NCBI GenBank assembly: GCA_017591395.1
Contig: WEDG01000819.1
Coordinates: 207,001 to 271,000 of the forward strand
Direction: 5' to 3'
Length of the DNA: 64,000 nt
From: Schistocephalus solidus
Taxonomy: Eukaryota > Platyhelminthes > Cestoda > Diphyllobothriidea > Diphyllobothriidae
Below, piece after piece: positions 23,386 to 32,703 of the stretch; the stretch's first letter is position 1; every line of letters starts with the position of its first letter. The notes under the pieces were generated by a model that was given only the letters and a program-made list of their open reading frames with translations, made no database searches and was not told where the DNA came from. Position numbers and translations under genes: made by a program.

Positions 23386-24010
23386 TCTACCGCACTCTCT
23401 CCTCTTCCCCCACCTGAGCCCGGTGTCAAGACAGAGTCAAGAAGACCGGAGGCGGGAGAGGACGCAGGTGGCTGGCGCGGCTGGGTCCCTTAAGTCCTAG
23501 CCACCCCTAGGCGTGCCACCACGCCTCTATGTTCGGCATTTGTTATGGGAGCGCAACCCGAATAACGCATGCCATGCCCTAATGTGGCCCCCGTGTTGGT
23601 CCAACGCATCTACCACGTGGCCCGTTTAGGGGCATACACGACAGTTCGACCGTCGTAGTCCGACGATGTCCACCGTATGCTCATTGGAAAGTTGAGCAGG
23701 GACCGTGACTTGCGCGTGAATTAGTTTGAAGTGATAGTAGCCTTGCGCTGCAGCTACCGCACTCTCTCTCCTCCTCCCCCACCTGAGCCCGGTGTCAAGA
23801 CAGAGTCAAGAAGACCGGAGGCGGGAGAGGACGCAGGTGGCTGGCGCGGCTGGGTCCCCTAAGCCCTAGCCAACCCTAGGCGTGCACCACACCTCCCATG
23901 TTTGGCATTTGTTATGGGAGTGCAGCCCGAATAACGCCTGCCATGCCCTTATTTGGCCCCCGTGTTGGTCCAACGCATCTATCACGTGGCCCGTTTAGGG
24001 GGCACATACT
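23385..24010 (-). repeat. Two satellite units in inverted orientation
   Basis: Reverse complement of the 19-kb satellite: two units, the first ending near 23640 at GGCCCGTTTAGGGG, the second from about 23640 to 24003. The first lacks most of its distal end. With the array at 18990-20245 this makes an inverted repeat separated by about 3.1 kb. No long GT run remains. Confidence 0.8.
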
Positions 24011-24039
24011 AAAGACATAGGTGCACAAGGACATAACCG

Positions 24040-24140
24040 ATAATGACAAGTGAGACTGGAATGGCTATTTCTGGCTTATTTGTCGTCATCAGCCAGCCAT
24101 GTTGCGCCACGAGCTCGTTTCCCTGCTGGTTTCGGCTGGG
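24040..24140 (-). mobile_element. tRNA-SINE copy, 3' part with ribozyme remnant
   Basis: Minus-strand SINE body (GACTGGAATGGCTATTTCTGG...) up to the CGAGCTCGTTT head end. The tRNA-like part is mostly deleted. Confidence 0.6.
24054..24098 (-). ncRNA. SINE-type hammerhead motif, damaged stem II
   Basis: Minus strand: core CTGATGA (24086-24092) and GAAA are intact. Stem I is GGCTGG/CCAGTC. Compared with the consensus GACTGG/CCGGTC, both strands have changed and pairing is kept. Stem II has lost pairing and stem III has one mismatch. Confidence 0.4.
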
Positions 24141-24159
24141 TATGTTAGCAATCTTAAGT

Positions 24160-24305
24160 AGACACTCAGCGATCGGTTACAGTGCGCAGTCATCTCGTTG
24201 TGCTCCGGGGGCTCACTTTAACCGTTACGGCTGCTGGCGGGGCTCTAGAGTGAACCCCAAGGCCCAACAGGATGACTGCGTACTGTAACCGATCGGTGAG
24301 CACCT
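24160..24305. repeat. Near-palindrome of SINE-tail sequence
   Basis: The left arm (about 24165-24215, CGATCGGTTACAGT...GCAGTCATC) reappears inverted at about 24262-24302 (GATGACTGCGTACTGTAACCGATCGG). The arms resemble the SINE tail that reads CTCACCGATCTGC in the 25-26 kb array. It could form a hairpin about 140 nt long overall. Confidence 0.65.
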
Positions 24306-25160
24306 AAATATAATATATTTATACAGTAAAATATAGGTTTGATGTATTTTAGGCAAAAGTTCCACGAATTCTGTACAACAATTATATTAGCACGGGCCAA
24401 AATTGGATGAGTTGAGACAAGAACCTTTTACTAAGTTTCATCGAATACAGGCTTACCATATTTATATTTTAAAACAAAGTTCATACTGCAAACTATATTT
24501 CTCTGCTTGTGAGGCCAAAAGTATGCATATTTCCTAAAACGCTTTTGTTTCCTCTATTTTATAGAAAGTGAGGGTTAAGCAAAACGATTTATGCAATTGC
24601 TAGAAAAGGCACTCACTTAAAATTTCTGTTTTTTTAAAAAAAGAGACTGCTTAGATTTCCACATGTAGATTTAGACATTTGATATGATTGTTTGGTAACA
24701 AAATCAATGCTAAAGCCATTAAATCAGTTAATTTAGATATAATACGCTAAATTAAACAAATAAATACATAACTTTCAAAATTTTAGCTTTTCGTTTCCCT
24801 TTCAATTTAAATTGGCTTGAAAAATTGGTCTTTGAACTGTAAAAAGTAACTCAGAAATCTATCAGTAGAAGTAGCTGCGCACAAATTGGAATTTTGCATG
24901 GTCTATCACAACAAGTGTAGGTACGTAATACAAATGTCCTGTGGACATTCTAGTTTATGTGCGTTAAAAAATTGTTGACATGTTGGTCGACCGAAATACA
25001 GAACCCAGTTTTATTGACACCTTTCAGAATCAGCAAGTGAGCACCTTCACCTACGCTGCATTGCCGACTGTTATCCAGAATTTCATACCCAAATGAAACG
25101 TGGGAGTTTTTTTTGTTAATTTGGTCCCGAATGGAACCTTCATAACCACGGTTTACGCAT
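24305..25160. other. No gene recognised; AT-rich
   Basis: No supported feature. Confidence 0.45.
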
Positions 25161-25166
25161 TAAACT

Positions 25167-25170
<4 letters not shown>

Positions 25171-25212
<42 letters not shown>
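25171..25212. repeat. (AT)n microsatellite
   Basis: Pure AT run directly at the tail end of the first SINE unit of the array. Confidence 0.95.
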
Positions 25213-25215
<3 letters not shown>

Positions 25216-25241
25216 AGAGTGAAACCGACAAAGACAAGGGA

Positions 25242-25286
25242 GACCGGAATGGCAATTTCTGGCTTACTAGCCGTCATCAGCCAGTC
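25242..25286 (-). ncRNA. SINE hammerhead ribozyme, unit 1
   Basis: Same fold as unit 3 (25836-25880), but one base of the stem III palindrome is changed (ATTGCCAT), leaving a mismatch. Core CTGATGA and GAAA are intact, and the stem II loop reads AGTA instead of AATA. Confidence 0.6.
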
Positions 25287-25467
25287 ATACCCAATCCCAA
25301 GTGTGGCACACCTGGGATTCGAACCCGCGACCTTTGGTAATTGAGTCAAACGCTCTACCAATTGAGCCACGGGCTCGTTGTTTTGTCGGTTGTGATCGGG
25401 AATATGATGAAAGTGTGCGGCTCATCGATCTGCTTAAGGAACATGTATGTTCCGTTGTGCCCTGGAG

Positions 25468-25470
<3 letters not shown>

Positions 25471-25506
<36 letters not shown>
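25471..25506. repeat. (AT)n microsatellite
   Basis: AT run replacing the tail of the second SINE unit between units one and two. It explains the shorter 291-bp spacing. Confidence 0.95.
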
Positions 25507-25508
<2 letters not shown>

Positions 25509-25532
25509 AATGGAACCGACAAAGACAAGGGA

Positions 25533-25577
25533 GACCGGAATGGCCATTTCTGGCTTATTAGCCGTCATCAGCCAGTC
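25533..25577 (-). ncRNA. SINE hammerhead ribozyme, unit 2
   Basis: Identical in all stems and core boxes to the unit 3 ribozyme, to which the full description is attached. Confidence 0.7.
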
Positions 25578-25835
25578 ATACCCAATCCCAAGTGTGGCAC
25601 ACCTGGGATTCGAACCCGTGACCTTTGGTATTTGAGTCGAACGCTCTACCATTTGAGCCACGGGCTCGTTGTTTTGTCGGTTGTGATCGGGAATATGATA
25701 ATAGTGTGGGGCTCACCGATCTGCTTAAGGAACATGCATGTTCCGTTGTGCCCTGGAGCTCAGACTAGAGCCCTCGCAGGCGGTCGCATAGCGACGTGTA
25801 GCATATGATGGAATGGAACCGACAAAGACAAGGGA

Positions 25836-25880
25836 GACCGGAATGGCCATTTCTGGCTTATTAGCCGTCATCAGCCAGTC
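25836..25880 (-). ncRNA. SINE hammerhead ribozyme, unit 3 (reference copy)
   Basis: Minus-strand fold: stem I GACTGG (25880-25875) pairs with CCGGTC (25841-25836), one G-U. Core CTGATGA is 25874-25868. Stem II is GGCT/AGCC with loop AATA, with a C-A apposition at its base. GAA is 25853-25851. Stem III is the 8-base palindrome ATGGCCAT (25850-25843). U17 is 25842, so cleavage is predicted between 25842 and 25841 at an AUU triplet, permitted by the NUH rule though less favoured than GUC. Every core nucleotide fits the hammerhead consensus. The loopless stem III suggests activity as a dimer or inside a concatemer, which this tandem array would supply. Confidence 0.75.
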
Positions 25881-25897
25881 ATACCCAATCCCAAGTG

Positions 25898-25973
25898 TGG
25901 CACACCTGGGATTCGAACCCGTGACCTTTGGTATTTGAGTCGAACGCTTTTCCATTGAGCCACGGGCTCGTTG
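25898..25973 (-). promoter_or_regulatory. tRNA-like head with internal pol III promoter (representative)
   Basis: Minus strand: A box TGGCTCAATGG (25962-25952) and B box GGTTCGAATCC (25919-25909) at near-tRNA spacing, beginning CAACGAGCCCG and ending GTGTGCCAC. In this unit one base next to the A box is lost. Equivalent heads lie at about 25302-25379, 25595-25671, 26200-26276, 26502-26578 and 63798-63873. Acceptor ends do not pair, so this is a SINE head and not a tRNA gene. Confidence 0.8.
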
Positions 25974-26137
25974 TATTGTCAGTTGTGATCGGGAATATGA
26001 TGCTAGTGTGGGGCTGACCGATCTGCTTAAGGAACATGCATGTTCCGTTGTGCCCTGGAGCTCAGACTAGAGCCCTCGCAGGCGGTCGCATAGCGACGTG
26101 TAGCATATGATGGAATGGAACCGACAAAGACAAGGGA

Positions 26138-26182
26138 GACCGGAATGGCCATTTCTGGCTTATTAGCCGTCATCAGCCAGTC
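26138..26182 (-). ncRNA. SINE hammerhead ribozyme, unit 4
   Basis: Identical stems and core to unit 3, 302 bp away. Cleavage here and in unit 3 would release a 302-nt RNA. Confidence 0.72.
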
Positions 26183-26439
26183 ATACCCAATCCCAAGTGT
26201 GGCACACCTGGGATTCGAACCCGTGACCTTTGGTATTTGAGTCGAACGCTCTACCATTTGAGCCACGGGCTCGTTGTTTTGTCGGTTGTGATCGGGAATA
26301 TGATGATAGTGTGGGGCTCACCGATCTGCTTAAGGAACATGCATGTTCCGTTGTGCCCTGGAGCTCAGACTAGAGCCCTCGCAGGCGGTCGCATAGCGAC
26401 GTGTAGCATATGATGGAATGGAACCGACAAAGACAAGGG

Positions 26440-26484
26440 AGACCGGAATGGCCATTTCTGGCTTATTAGCCGTCATCAGCCAGT
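26440..26484 (-). ncRNA. SINE hammerhead ribozyme, unit 5
   Basis: Identical stems and core to unit 3. Its tRNA-like head (26502-26578) is the most upstream promoter of the array in transcript direction. Confidence 0.72.
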
Positions 26485-26652
26485 CATACCCAATCCCAAG
26501 TGTGGCACACCTGGGATTCGAACCCGCGACCTTTGGTATTTGAGTCGAACGCTCTACCATTTGAGCCACGGGCTCGTTGTTTTGTCGGTTGTGATCGGGA
26601 ATATGATGATAGTATGAAGTTGAATACATTCTATGGGAAATGGAGCTTTATT

Positions 26653-26695
26653 GTGTAAATTTTCAACACCGGTTCTCCGGGTCGTCGTCAGACGC
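26653..26695 (-). ncRNA. PLE 3'-end hammerhead motif
   Basis: Minus strand: core CTGACGA (26691-26685) is intact. Stem II is about 8 bp, CGACCCGG/CCGGTGTTG, with loop AGAA and one bulge. GAAA then ATTT gives a two-pair stem III. Stem I GCGT/ACAC has one mismatch that a CpG transition would explain. AATAAAG follows at once. It lies about 100 bp after the GIY-YIG stop of the PLE, where PLE hammerheads are expected. Confidence 0.5.
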
Positions 26696-26797
26696 AGGCG
26701 GGCAGCAAATGTGACCAAAAACAGTTGACATCGTAATCACGCGAAAAAAATCGATACTGGCGTGAACATTGGCACCATTGAGCGGCCGCCGTGTGTA

Positions 26798-27238
26798 TCA
26801 GCCTGTCCTGATTGGTTCTTGTTTCTTCCATTTCTCCTTGAGATGTCTGTACGCCGCATCCAACTCGATATGTCTGTTGATGCATGACTCATCTGAGTGC
26901 ATCGCCTCGAGGAACTCTCGACCTTTTTTGAAGGGACAGGCGGCGACAATTCGAGTTTTATCCCAAGCGAAGGTGTGCCCGGTGTCTAGAGTATGCATAG
27001 CTGTTTGAGGCAGATGGTCCCGCCTCTTTACTGCCAACTGATGTTCATAGATGCGTGTAGAGGCGGATTTGCCGGTCTGACCACAATAAACGGCATCACA
27101 TGCTTCACACGGGATCTTGTAGATGACTTCTCTCTTGTCCAAATAGTTGACCCTGTCCTTAGGGTGGACAAGCTGGGTACGCAAAGTGGTTGTCGGTTTG
27201 TGCGCCACATGAATTTGGTGCTTCCAGTTCAAATACAT
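26798..27238 (-). pseudogene. PLE GIY-YIG endonuclease domain
   Basis: Open frame of 146 codons. Residues about 39-55 read VIYKIPCEACDAVYCGQTG, the PLE version of GIY-YIG with a CxxC pair in between. STRIYEHQLAVKRRD supplies the Arg and Glu/His positions. TLDTGHTFAWDKTRIV and GREFLEAMHSDESCINRHI supply the distal Glu and Asn. It ends at a natural stop, and this domain itself looks intact. It would nick DNA for target-primed reverse transcription. The first Met is internal to the ancestral polyprotein, whose RT part continues upstream in another frame. Confidence 0.85.
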
Positions 27239-27299
27239 TCTAAATGTAAGGATGAGTTCGCCATGTATTTATTTTTGGCGCCTGATTAGAACTACTTGG

Positions 27300-27995
27300 T
27301 TCCTTTTCTTTCGACTTCTGTCCTTTCAAGTATCGGCGTACAAAATCCTTAGGGTACCCATTCTGCGAAAATAATTCACACAAGTAATTCAGTTCGATTC
27401 GATAGCCTTCTTCGTCGGAGCAATGAGTTTTTGCTCGACTGAGTAGACTGTTGACAGCACTCCGTTTGTGAGCGATAGGCTGATTGCTCTCATAAGGCAG
27501 AATAACTTCGGCATAAATTTCCTTTCGATAAACCGATGTGCGTAGTGTTTCGTCGGTCTTTCGTTGTACGGGAACATCCAGGAATGGGAGTTTATTGTCA
27601 ACTTCCTTTTCGAGTGTGAATTGGATTCCCGGGATTGTGGAGTTGATAATGTTATGGAGTATTTCCAGTTGGTCCTTTTTAACGACAACAAATGTGTCGT
27701 CTACATAACGTAGCTATAATTTAGGATAAACTAACGGAAGAGCAGTGGCCTCGAGTTTATGCATTGCGATTTCGGCGAGAAAACCCGAGATGGGTGACCC
27801 CATTGGAGCTCCTTTCAGTTGCTTATAGCATTTTCGGTCGAATGAAAAGTTAGTTTCTGAACATGGGTCTATGAGTTGGAGTACGGCCGCTGCTGGAACA
27901 TCCGTATCGTGGGACGACAGAAGTTCCTTTGTGTATCGTTTTGCTAGGGCTAACGGTATAGACGTGAAGAGGGAAACGACATCGAAGGAGACCAT
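27300..27995 (-). pseudogene. PLE reverse transcriptase core, split by a stop before YVDD
   Basis: 27714-27995 carries VSFDVVSLFTSIP (first catalytic Asp) and YKQLKGAPMGSPISGFLAE. A TAG at about 27714-27716 interrupts, then the same frame continues with LRYVDDTFVVV (active-site DD), IQFTLEKEVDNKLPFLDV and, past about 27480, SNQPIAHKRSAVNSLLSRA and the FSQNGYP linker. Everything but the single TAG is open through about 27330, so this is a recently inactivated copy. An alternative-frame 100-codon run at 27389-27691 is a by-product. Confidence 0.85.
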
Positions 27996-28145
27996 TATTT
28001 CATCTGTGGAGATTGTGGTTCCTTTTTAATTTCTTTAGAAACTCCGTTGAATTCTCAATTGAGGTTTCACAATTCTTCGTAAACGGATGAAGCTTTTGGA
28101 ATAACCACTTGGAAATTTTATAGTTGGGCACACCGATCAATGACA

Positions 28146-28620
28146 CTATAGTTCGCAGTGGAACTTCAGTTTTGTGGACTTAAGGCAGTCCATAAATCTT
28201 CGCGATGGTTGGTTCACTTTGTCGCAGGGATTTGCAATATTTCCTGACAGTTGCTTCTTCCCTGTGAGACGTTTCAACACCTTATCAATAGATGAATTCT
28301 GTGTCCTTGTAGGGTCCGCAGAGAGTGGTTCGTAGGTGGATCCATCTTCTAACAATGACAGCATCTTCTTATTGTAGTCTGTTTTGTTAAACACCGCAAT
28401 TGCGCCTCCTTTGTCCGCGGGGAGAATGATAATATCCATGTCAGTTTTAAGACCCTTTAACGCTTTCCTCTCTTCATGTGATAGTACTGAAAACTGTTTT
28501 CGGTCTTTTAAGGCCTACATGGTAATATTTCGTATAGTAAACCGTTCGTCTTCTGAGAGGTTCACAGTCGATATGATGGATTCCAAGCTTGCAAGAAACC
28601 CCAAATAGTTTGAGTCAGAA
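28146..28620 (-). pseudogene. PLE N-terminal region with DKGG motif
   Basis: 28146-28439 reads DIIILPADKGGAIAVFNKTDYNKK at its start, the conserved block before the PLE RT. Upstream in another frame, 28620-28510 gives KYNLSDSNYLGFLASLESII and NLSEDERFTIRNI, the usual N-terminal context. A frameshift near 28440-28515 and a stop at 28516-28518 on the minus strand separate them. Confidence 0.75.
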
Positions 28621-28839
28621 AGATTGTATTTCAGACCTTTGGAAATCACGCTCTCTTCCGTCGTAGTGAGAATTCACGATGACAGATTTATGACCTTCTT
28701 TGAACACTTCTGGTTTGTGACGGTTTGTTGTGAAATGTTTAACCATTTTCTGTCCTGCACTTAATAATTTCAGAAATTATTTACCCGATTATTCTCTGGA
28801 GTCCATATACCAGAAACCGCATAGAGAACGCTGGGGGGA

Positions 28840-28911
28840 CCCACTGAGGAGCCGAACCCCTCGTTGCTGTGTCAAACAGCAGCAGAAACATCGGCGAAAC
28901 ACGTGTCTGGG
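28840..28911 (+). ncRNA. Hammerhead ribozyme, canonical, with long stem II
   Basis: Stem I CCCA (28840-28843) pairs with TGGG (28908-28911), with further pairing possible outside (GCT/AGC, ATAGA/TCTAT) around an internal loop, as in type I hammerheads. Core CTGAGGA is at 28844-28850. Stem II GCCGA/TCGGC (28851-28855, 28891-28895) begins with the canonical G10.1-C11.1 pair and carries an inner 7-bp hairpin (28863-28883). GAAA is at 28896-28899. Stem III is the palindrome ACACGTGT (28899-28906). Cleavage is predicted after C28907. It lies just outside the 5' end of the minus-strand PLE but on the opposite strand, compatible with an inverted pLTR. Confidence 0.85.
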
Positions 28912-28929
28912 CTTTTAGCTAGTATCTAT

Positions 28930-31900
28930 GTCGGAAGTACGGTATAACGTCTTTGCCATATATATATATACATATATAATTTTTTTCAGTACTGTTTTAT
29001 GTACCGGTCCAAACATCTCGCGTTAACTTTATGTAAATTCAGATGCTCATAGTAATTTTGTTAAATTTTAAATTTTCCACCATTTTGTCGTCTTCTTAAA
29101 AACAGTATAATAAAAAGATATTGTGTGATTCAGGCTCTCTTTACGAGGAAAACTCTCGCAGTATTTTATTTTAACTCTGAAAAGTTCTGGTTCAATAAAA
29201 CCATTCCGAAGGCCAAGCTTATGAATAGTTATATTGCTAAGTATTTTTATGGAGAAGTCTGATGTAGAACCATATGTGAGTCATTCCAAAACTGGCAAAG
29301 CTTTGAAGGAAACCACTTCCTAAGTCATCAGTAGATTTCACCTGCAAGGTTGCAGTTAGGTTAAATGCTTCAAGAAAGTGTGAAGTGCCTACCAAATCTG
29401 CAAGCAAATTTGTGATGAAGATTTGTGCAAACTGTTTTTATTCTCACAGTACACACCTTGTTAAAAATTTTTAATGCAAAATCTATCTTTCGGTCGAATA
29501 GGCTGATATCGCAAAAAAAAATAATTTTTAATTAAAACAAAGTGATATACTCTTTTTTACTGAGACATTCTATTTGAGACTAAATTTTAATTGCATTTAG
29601 ACAAACACAAGTTACATATCTGTTAAGATTTTGACGGAGTCATCCATCTATCTTCCAGTTAGTGTATTAAATTGAATTCCAGAGCATTAAATACTATGAA
29701 CTATGTGTTGTAAATGTAGGGAATACTACTACATTGAAAAAAACATGCTAAGTTTTCATTGAAAAATCAACTAAAAACATCAAAATGTGTTGCAAGTCCA
29801 CAAAGCCCTGAAGTAGAACGTGTAAGCAGAAATTAAATAGTGCCACTTCGACTCATATAATAAAATGGCAACGATAAGTGGCCAAGTTGAGGTGAAAAGA
29901 TAACCTTTGTAAGTTTTTGATGATGACTATTATAGGTCATGCTCTTTAGAAAAGAGTTTGGTTTTGCTAAATGCGTATCCTTGAATGCGGTTTCAACTCA
30001 TGAATGATTTGATTTATCTAGATAATAACTCACTAACTCACTTAGAGTTCTTTTACCAGAGGGCATACTGTATACAGATTTCTTTCATTACAAGTTCTTC
30101 AAACCGATCGCCGTAAGTATGCTAATAGTGGCTTTCATATATATTCACGCCTTATGAAATATTAGACATTATATGGAGGACTTTAGGTTTTTTATGAGGA
30201 GGAACGTATGATAAGAACAAAAATAATTAAAAGTCACTTAGTTTTTTAATTAAGTTTTATAGTTAAATTATGTACTATATGACGCTAAAATTGCTTGGAT
30301 TGTAACATACGACTAGGCCAATTCTTACAAAGAAAATGGTCATATCTTAATTAGTGTCTGTTTTTAAAAACCATTTCTGATCAAATGTTTAGAAAATATG
30401 TGAGCAGATCATATGCTAAGTTTTGAGGAAGCTTCTCATGCTTAAAAGTTGAAAAAGTGATTATAATTACTTCAGCATAATTTGATTACACAGTTTATTT
30501 TAAAAAAATAACGTGCCTTTTCATCTGGTTATAATATTTCCAAGTTGCATGATAAATTTGGCTACAAAATGTTTGACAATTTTCGATAGAATATTAAATA
30601 TATATTAACCAGTTACTTCGGGAAAGTTTGAATAAACTGAAGGCTATGGCTCATAGGAAAAATCGAACAATCATTTAAAAAGTTTCTCAATTGAAATTTA
30701 GCCCTCTTTATTTAAAATACAAATTTCAGAAAAAAGTAAACATTTCAGTTTTCATGTACTTCTTCATGTATTTTCTAACATAATTTCTATGATATTTTGT
30801 TAACGTAAGCAAAGTTATTTGTGTACTTTACAATGGCAATGAACACCAGTGGAAACCATGTAAATTCTGAAGATTAGTTTGCTTAACATTGCTATCTATT
30901 TAGATATCTGGGAATGTGTTCACTCAATAGCTAACACGATAAAAGGATAAAAAAAGATTGAACTGGAAAGTCGGCATGTTACGGAGAATACATAAACAAA
31001 AGGATATGCTCCGCTCCTACGCAGATTTAAAATACAGCATCTCAGTACCTTGTATTCTGGAGCTTACGCAAGCATTCTGCTCGATAATTTACAAAAGGTA
31101 GCATGTAAAAAACATGCGCACTTATCGCATAAGCCATAAAATGAGCTTTTCTGGGTTACAAAATAAAAAAATATACGCGTAATCGTGAAAAGAGAGACTA
31201 CCCACATTCATATCTATAGAGACTGTATCCGGTTTGAGAGTCAGAGTCCCTTTTTTTTCCCTGAACTGATGTCAAATATAAGTAGCTTCAGAAAACCCAA
31301 TTAAGTTTATATTACCAGAAAAAAGGAGAAAGCCTTACACTGCAGGTAAATGTGCAAACTTAAATACACAAAATTAGGAGCAAGTGGAATAAAACCCTAG
31401 TTATTCTCAAAGTAATATCCGAACTATAACCAAACCAGAAGTATTTTAGACGAAATACACAGATAAATATCATAGAGGAAGAAAAACAACCAAAGAAGTC
31501 CATCACCGGGAAGCTGGCGTAAACATCCTTGGGGGCAATAAACAAAACCAAGCAAAATCTGTTTAAGCCTTTATTTATGAACTTAGCTTGCGTCTGTACT
31601 GCATAAATGACTTTTTTGAGTGCGCTTTGTGCACGCACATCTTTATGCTGGGTGAGATTTCCTCAATTTTGGATAAAGAGTTTATTCCCATTGCCTACCC
31701 TTGGTTTGCAAAAAAGTATATTATTTTAAAACTTTAAATACGGCTGGAAATCTTTTTGATAAATCTTTGCTGAGTTGAAATGGGGCAGATTTAAACCTCC
31801 ATTTCAGTTTAACTTATAAAATTGATTAATAAAACAGGAAAAACATTTCGAAACGAAACGTGCAGTTTCCTGTTTCTGGTGAAAATAGCAAAAGAGCGTC

Positions 31901-32690
31901 ACAGAAACGTAGCGAAACCAAGTTTTGTAGTATCATGACTTGCAAAACGTTACTTAGTTCCTACCCTCTAAAGGCACTTAAATTTCCTTCTGAATTAATA
32001 AGAAAAGACAATTCTGAAATTTACAAGTAACACGATTTCAAACAAGCATACTTCTGAACCGGGCCTAAGGGAACACGCGAAATGCCTTAATTTCCTGCCC
32101 TTGTCAACAAAGGAACTCCGTTTTTAAAAAATAATTAAATCGACTGCAAAAAGGTCTCCTAAACGTTTCGGTTTTAAGGTAATTTTTACAAATTCATAAA
32201 GGGCGAGAGGAAGCCATAAACCCTTTTTCGTATTTGAAAAGAATGCTTAAATAGCTACTTCTTCGATACATTAAAAGCTTTTTTAAATTGCATAGAAGCT
32301 GCTCACTGTGCGAGAATACCGACTTATTCATTTGACCACTACTCTGGTAAGGGTGGCGAAAAAGGGTTTAAAGACTTGCATTGTCAACACATGGCAACTT
32401 TGCAGGTGGTCCTCCCCGAACATCGAATTAAAAAATATAGTCCTTCCAATAGCCGGGAACTTCGCGTATTTGAATTACAAGAATTGACGTAGAAGTAATC
32501 GGCCAAAGGAAGTGGTAATCGCTGAATATCTCGTGCAGGGTCTCCATTTTCGAACTTCGTGTGTGACTGTTCCACAGTTGCATAGTGGGGTCGGAGAGGT
32601 AAGTTTTACCTAGGCTGTAGACTTGGAGACGTTTGCCAGATTAGTCAGACAAGCGGTGAGTCACGAAGAGCGAGGCACGATTACTGGCAC
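28930..32690. other. No gene recognised; AT-rich
   Basis: Nearly 4 kb of AT-rich DNA with only short frames and a brief AT run near 28960. No transposon, tRNA or ribozyme motif was seen. Confidence 0.45.
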
Positions 32691-32703
32691 GAAGGCTTTA
32701 TCA

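Larger units (their letters stand above)
25214..26612 (-). mobile_element. Tandem array of five tRNA-derived SINE units with hammerhead ribozymes
   Basis: Five minus-strand copies in tandem. The landmark CCGACAAAG falls at 25225, 25516, 25819, 26121 and 26423, giving periods of 291, 303, 302 and 302. In transcript order each unit has a tRNA-like head with A and B boxes, a hammerhead, TTGTCTTTGTCGGTTCCATTC, a tail with GTCGCTATGCGAC and AGGGCTC, and the perfect palindrome GGAACATGCATGTTCC. Units two to five are nearly identical, implying recent amplification, while (AT)n runs lie before units one and two. All frames here are by-products of the SINE. Schistosome Sm-alpha elements are the known analogue (pol III boxes plus hammerhead). 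Confidence 0.85.
26640..28780 (-). mobile_element. Penelope-like element, nearly full coding length, inactivated
   Basis: Minus-strand PLE. In order: an N-terminal region (about 28700-28450), the DIIILPADKGGAIAVFNK block, the RT palm, the YVDD site, the linker, the GIY-YIG endonuclease, a short 3'UTR with a hammerhead motif and AATAAAG. It is broken by frameshifts near 28510 and 28140-28010, an in-frame TAG just before the YVDD region and a frameshift around 27240-27300. Its tail joins the SINE array at about 26620. A plus-strand hammerhead sits just outside its 5' end. Confidence 0.85.

Noticed and set aside
25214..26612. Regularly spaced repeats resembling a CRISPR array
   Set aside because: Units are 302 bp and identical throughout with no variable spacers; eukaryotic SINE context.
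25140..26629. Repeated 75-100 codon minus-strand frames with nearly identical protein
   Set aside because: They are translations of the SINE unit through its tRNA head and ribozyme; the protein similarity only reflects the DNA repeat.
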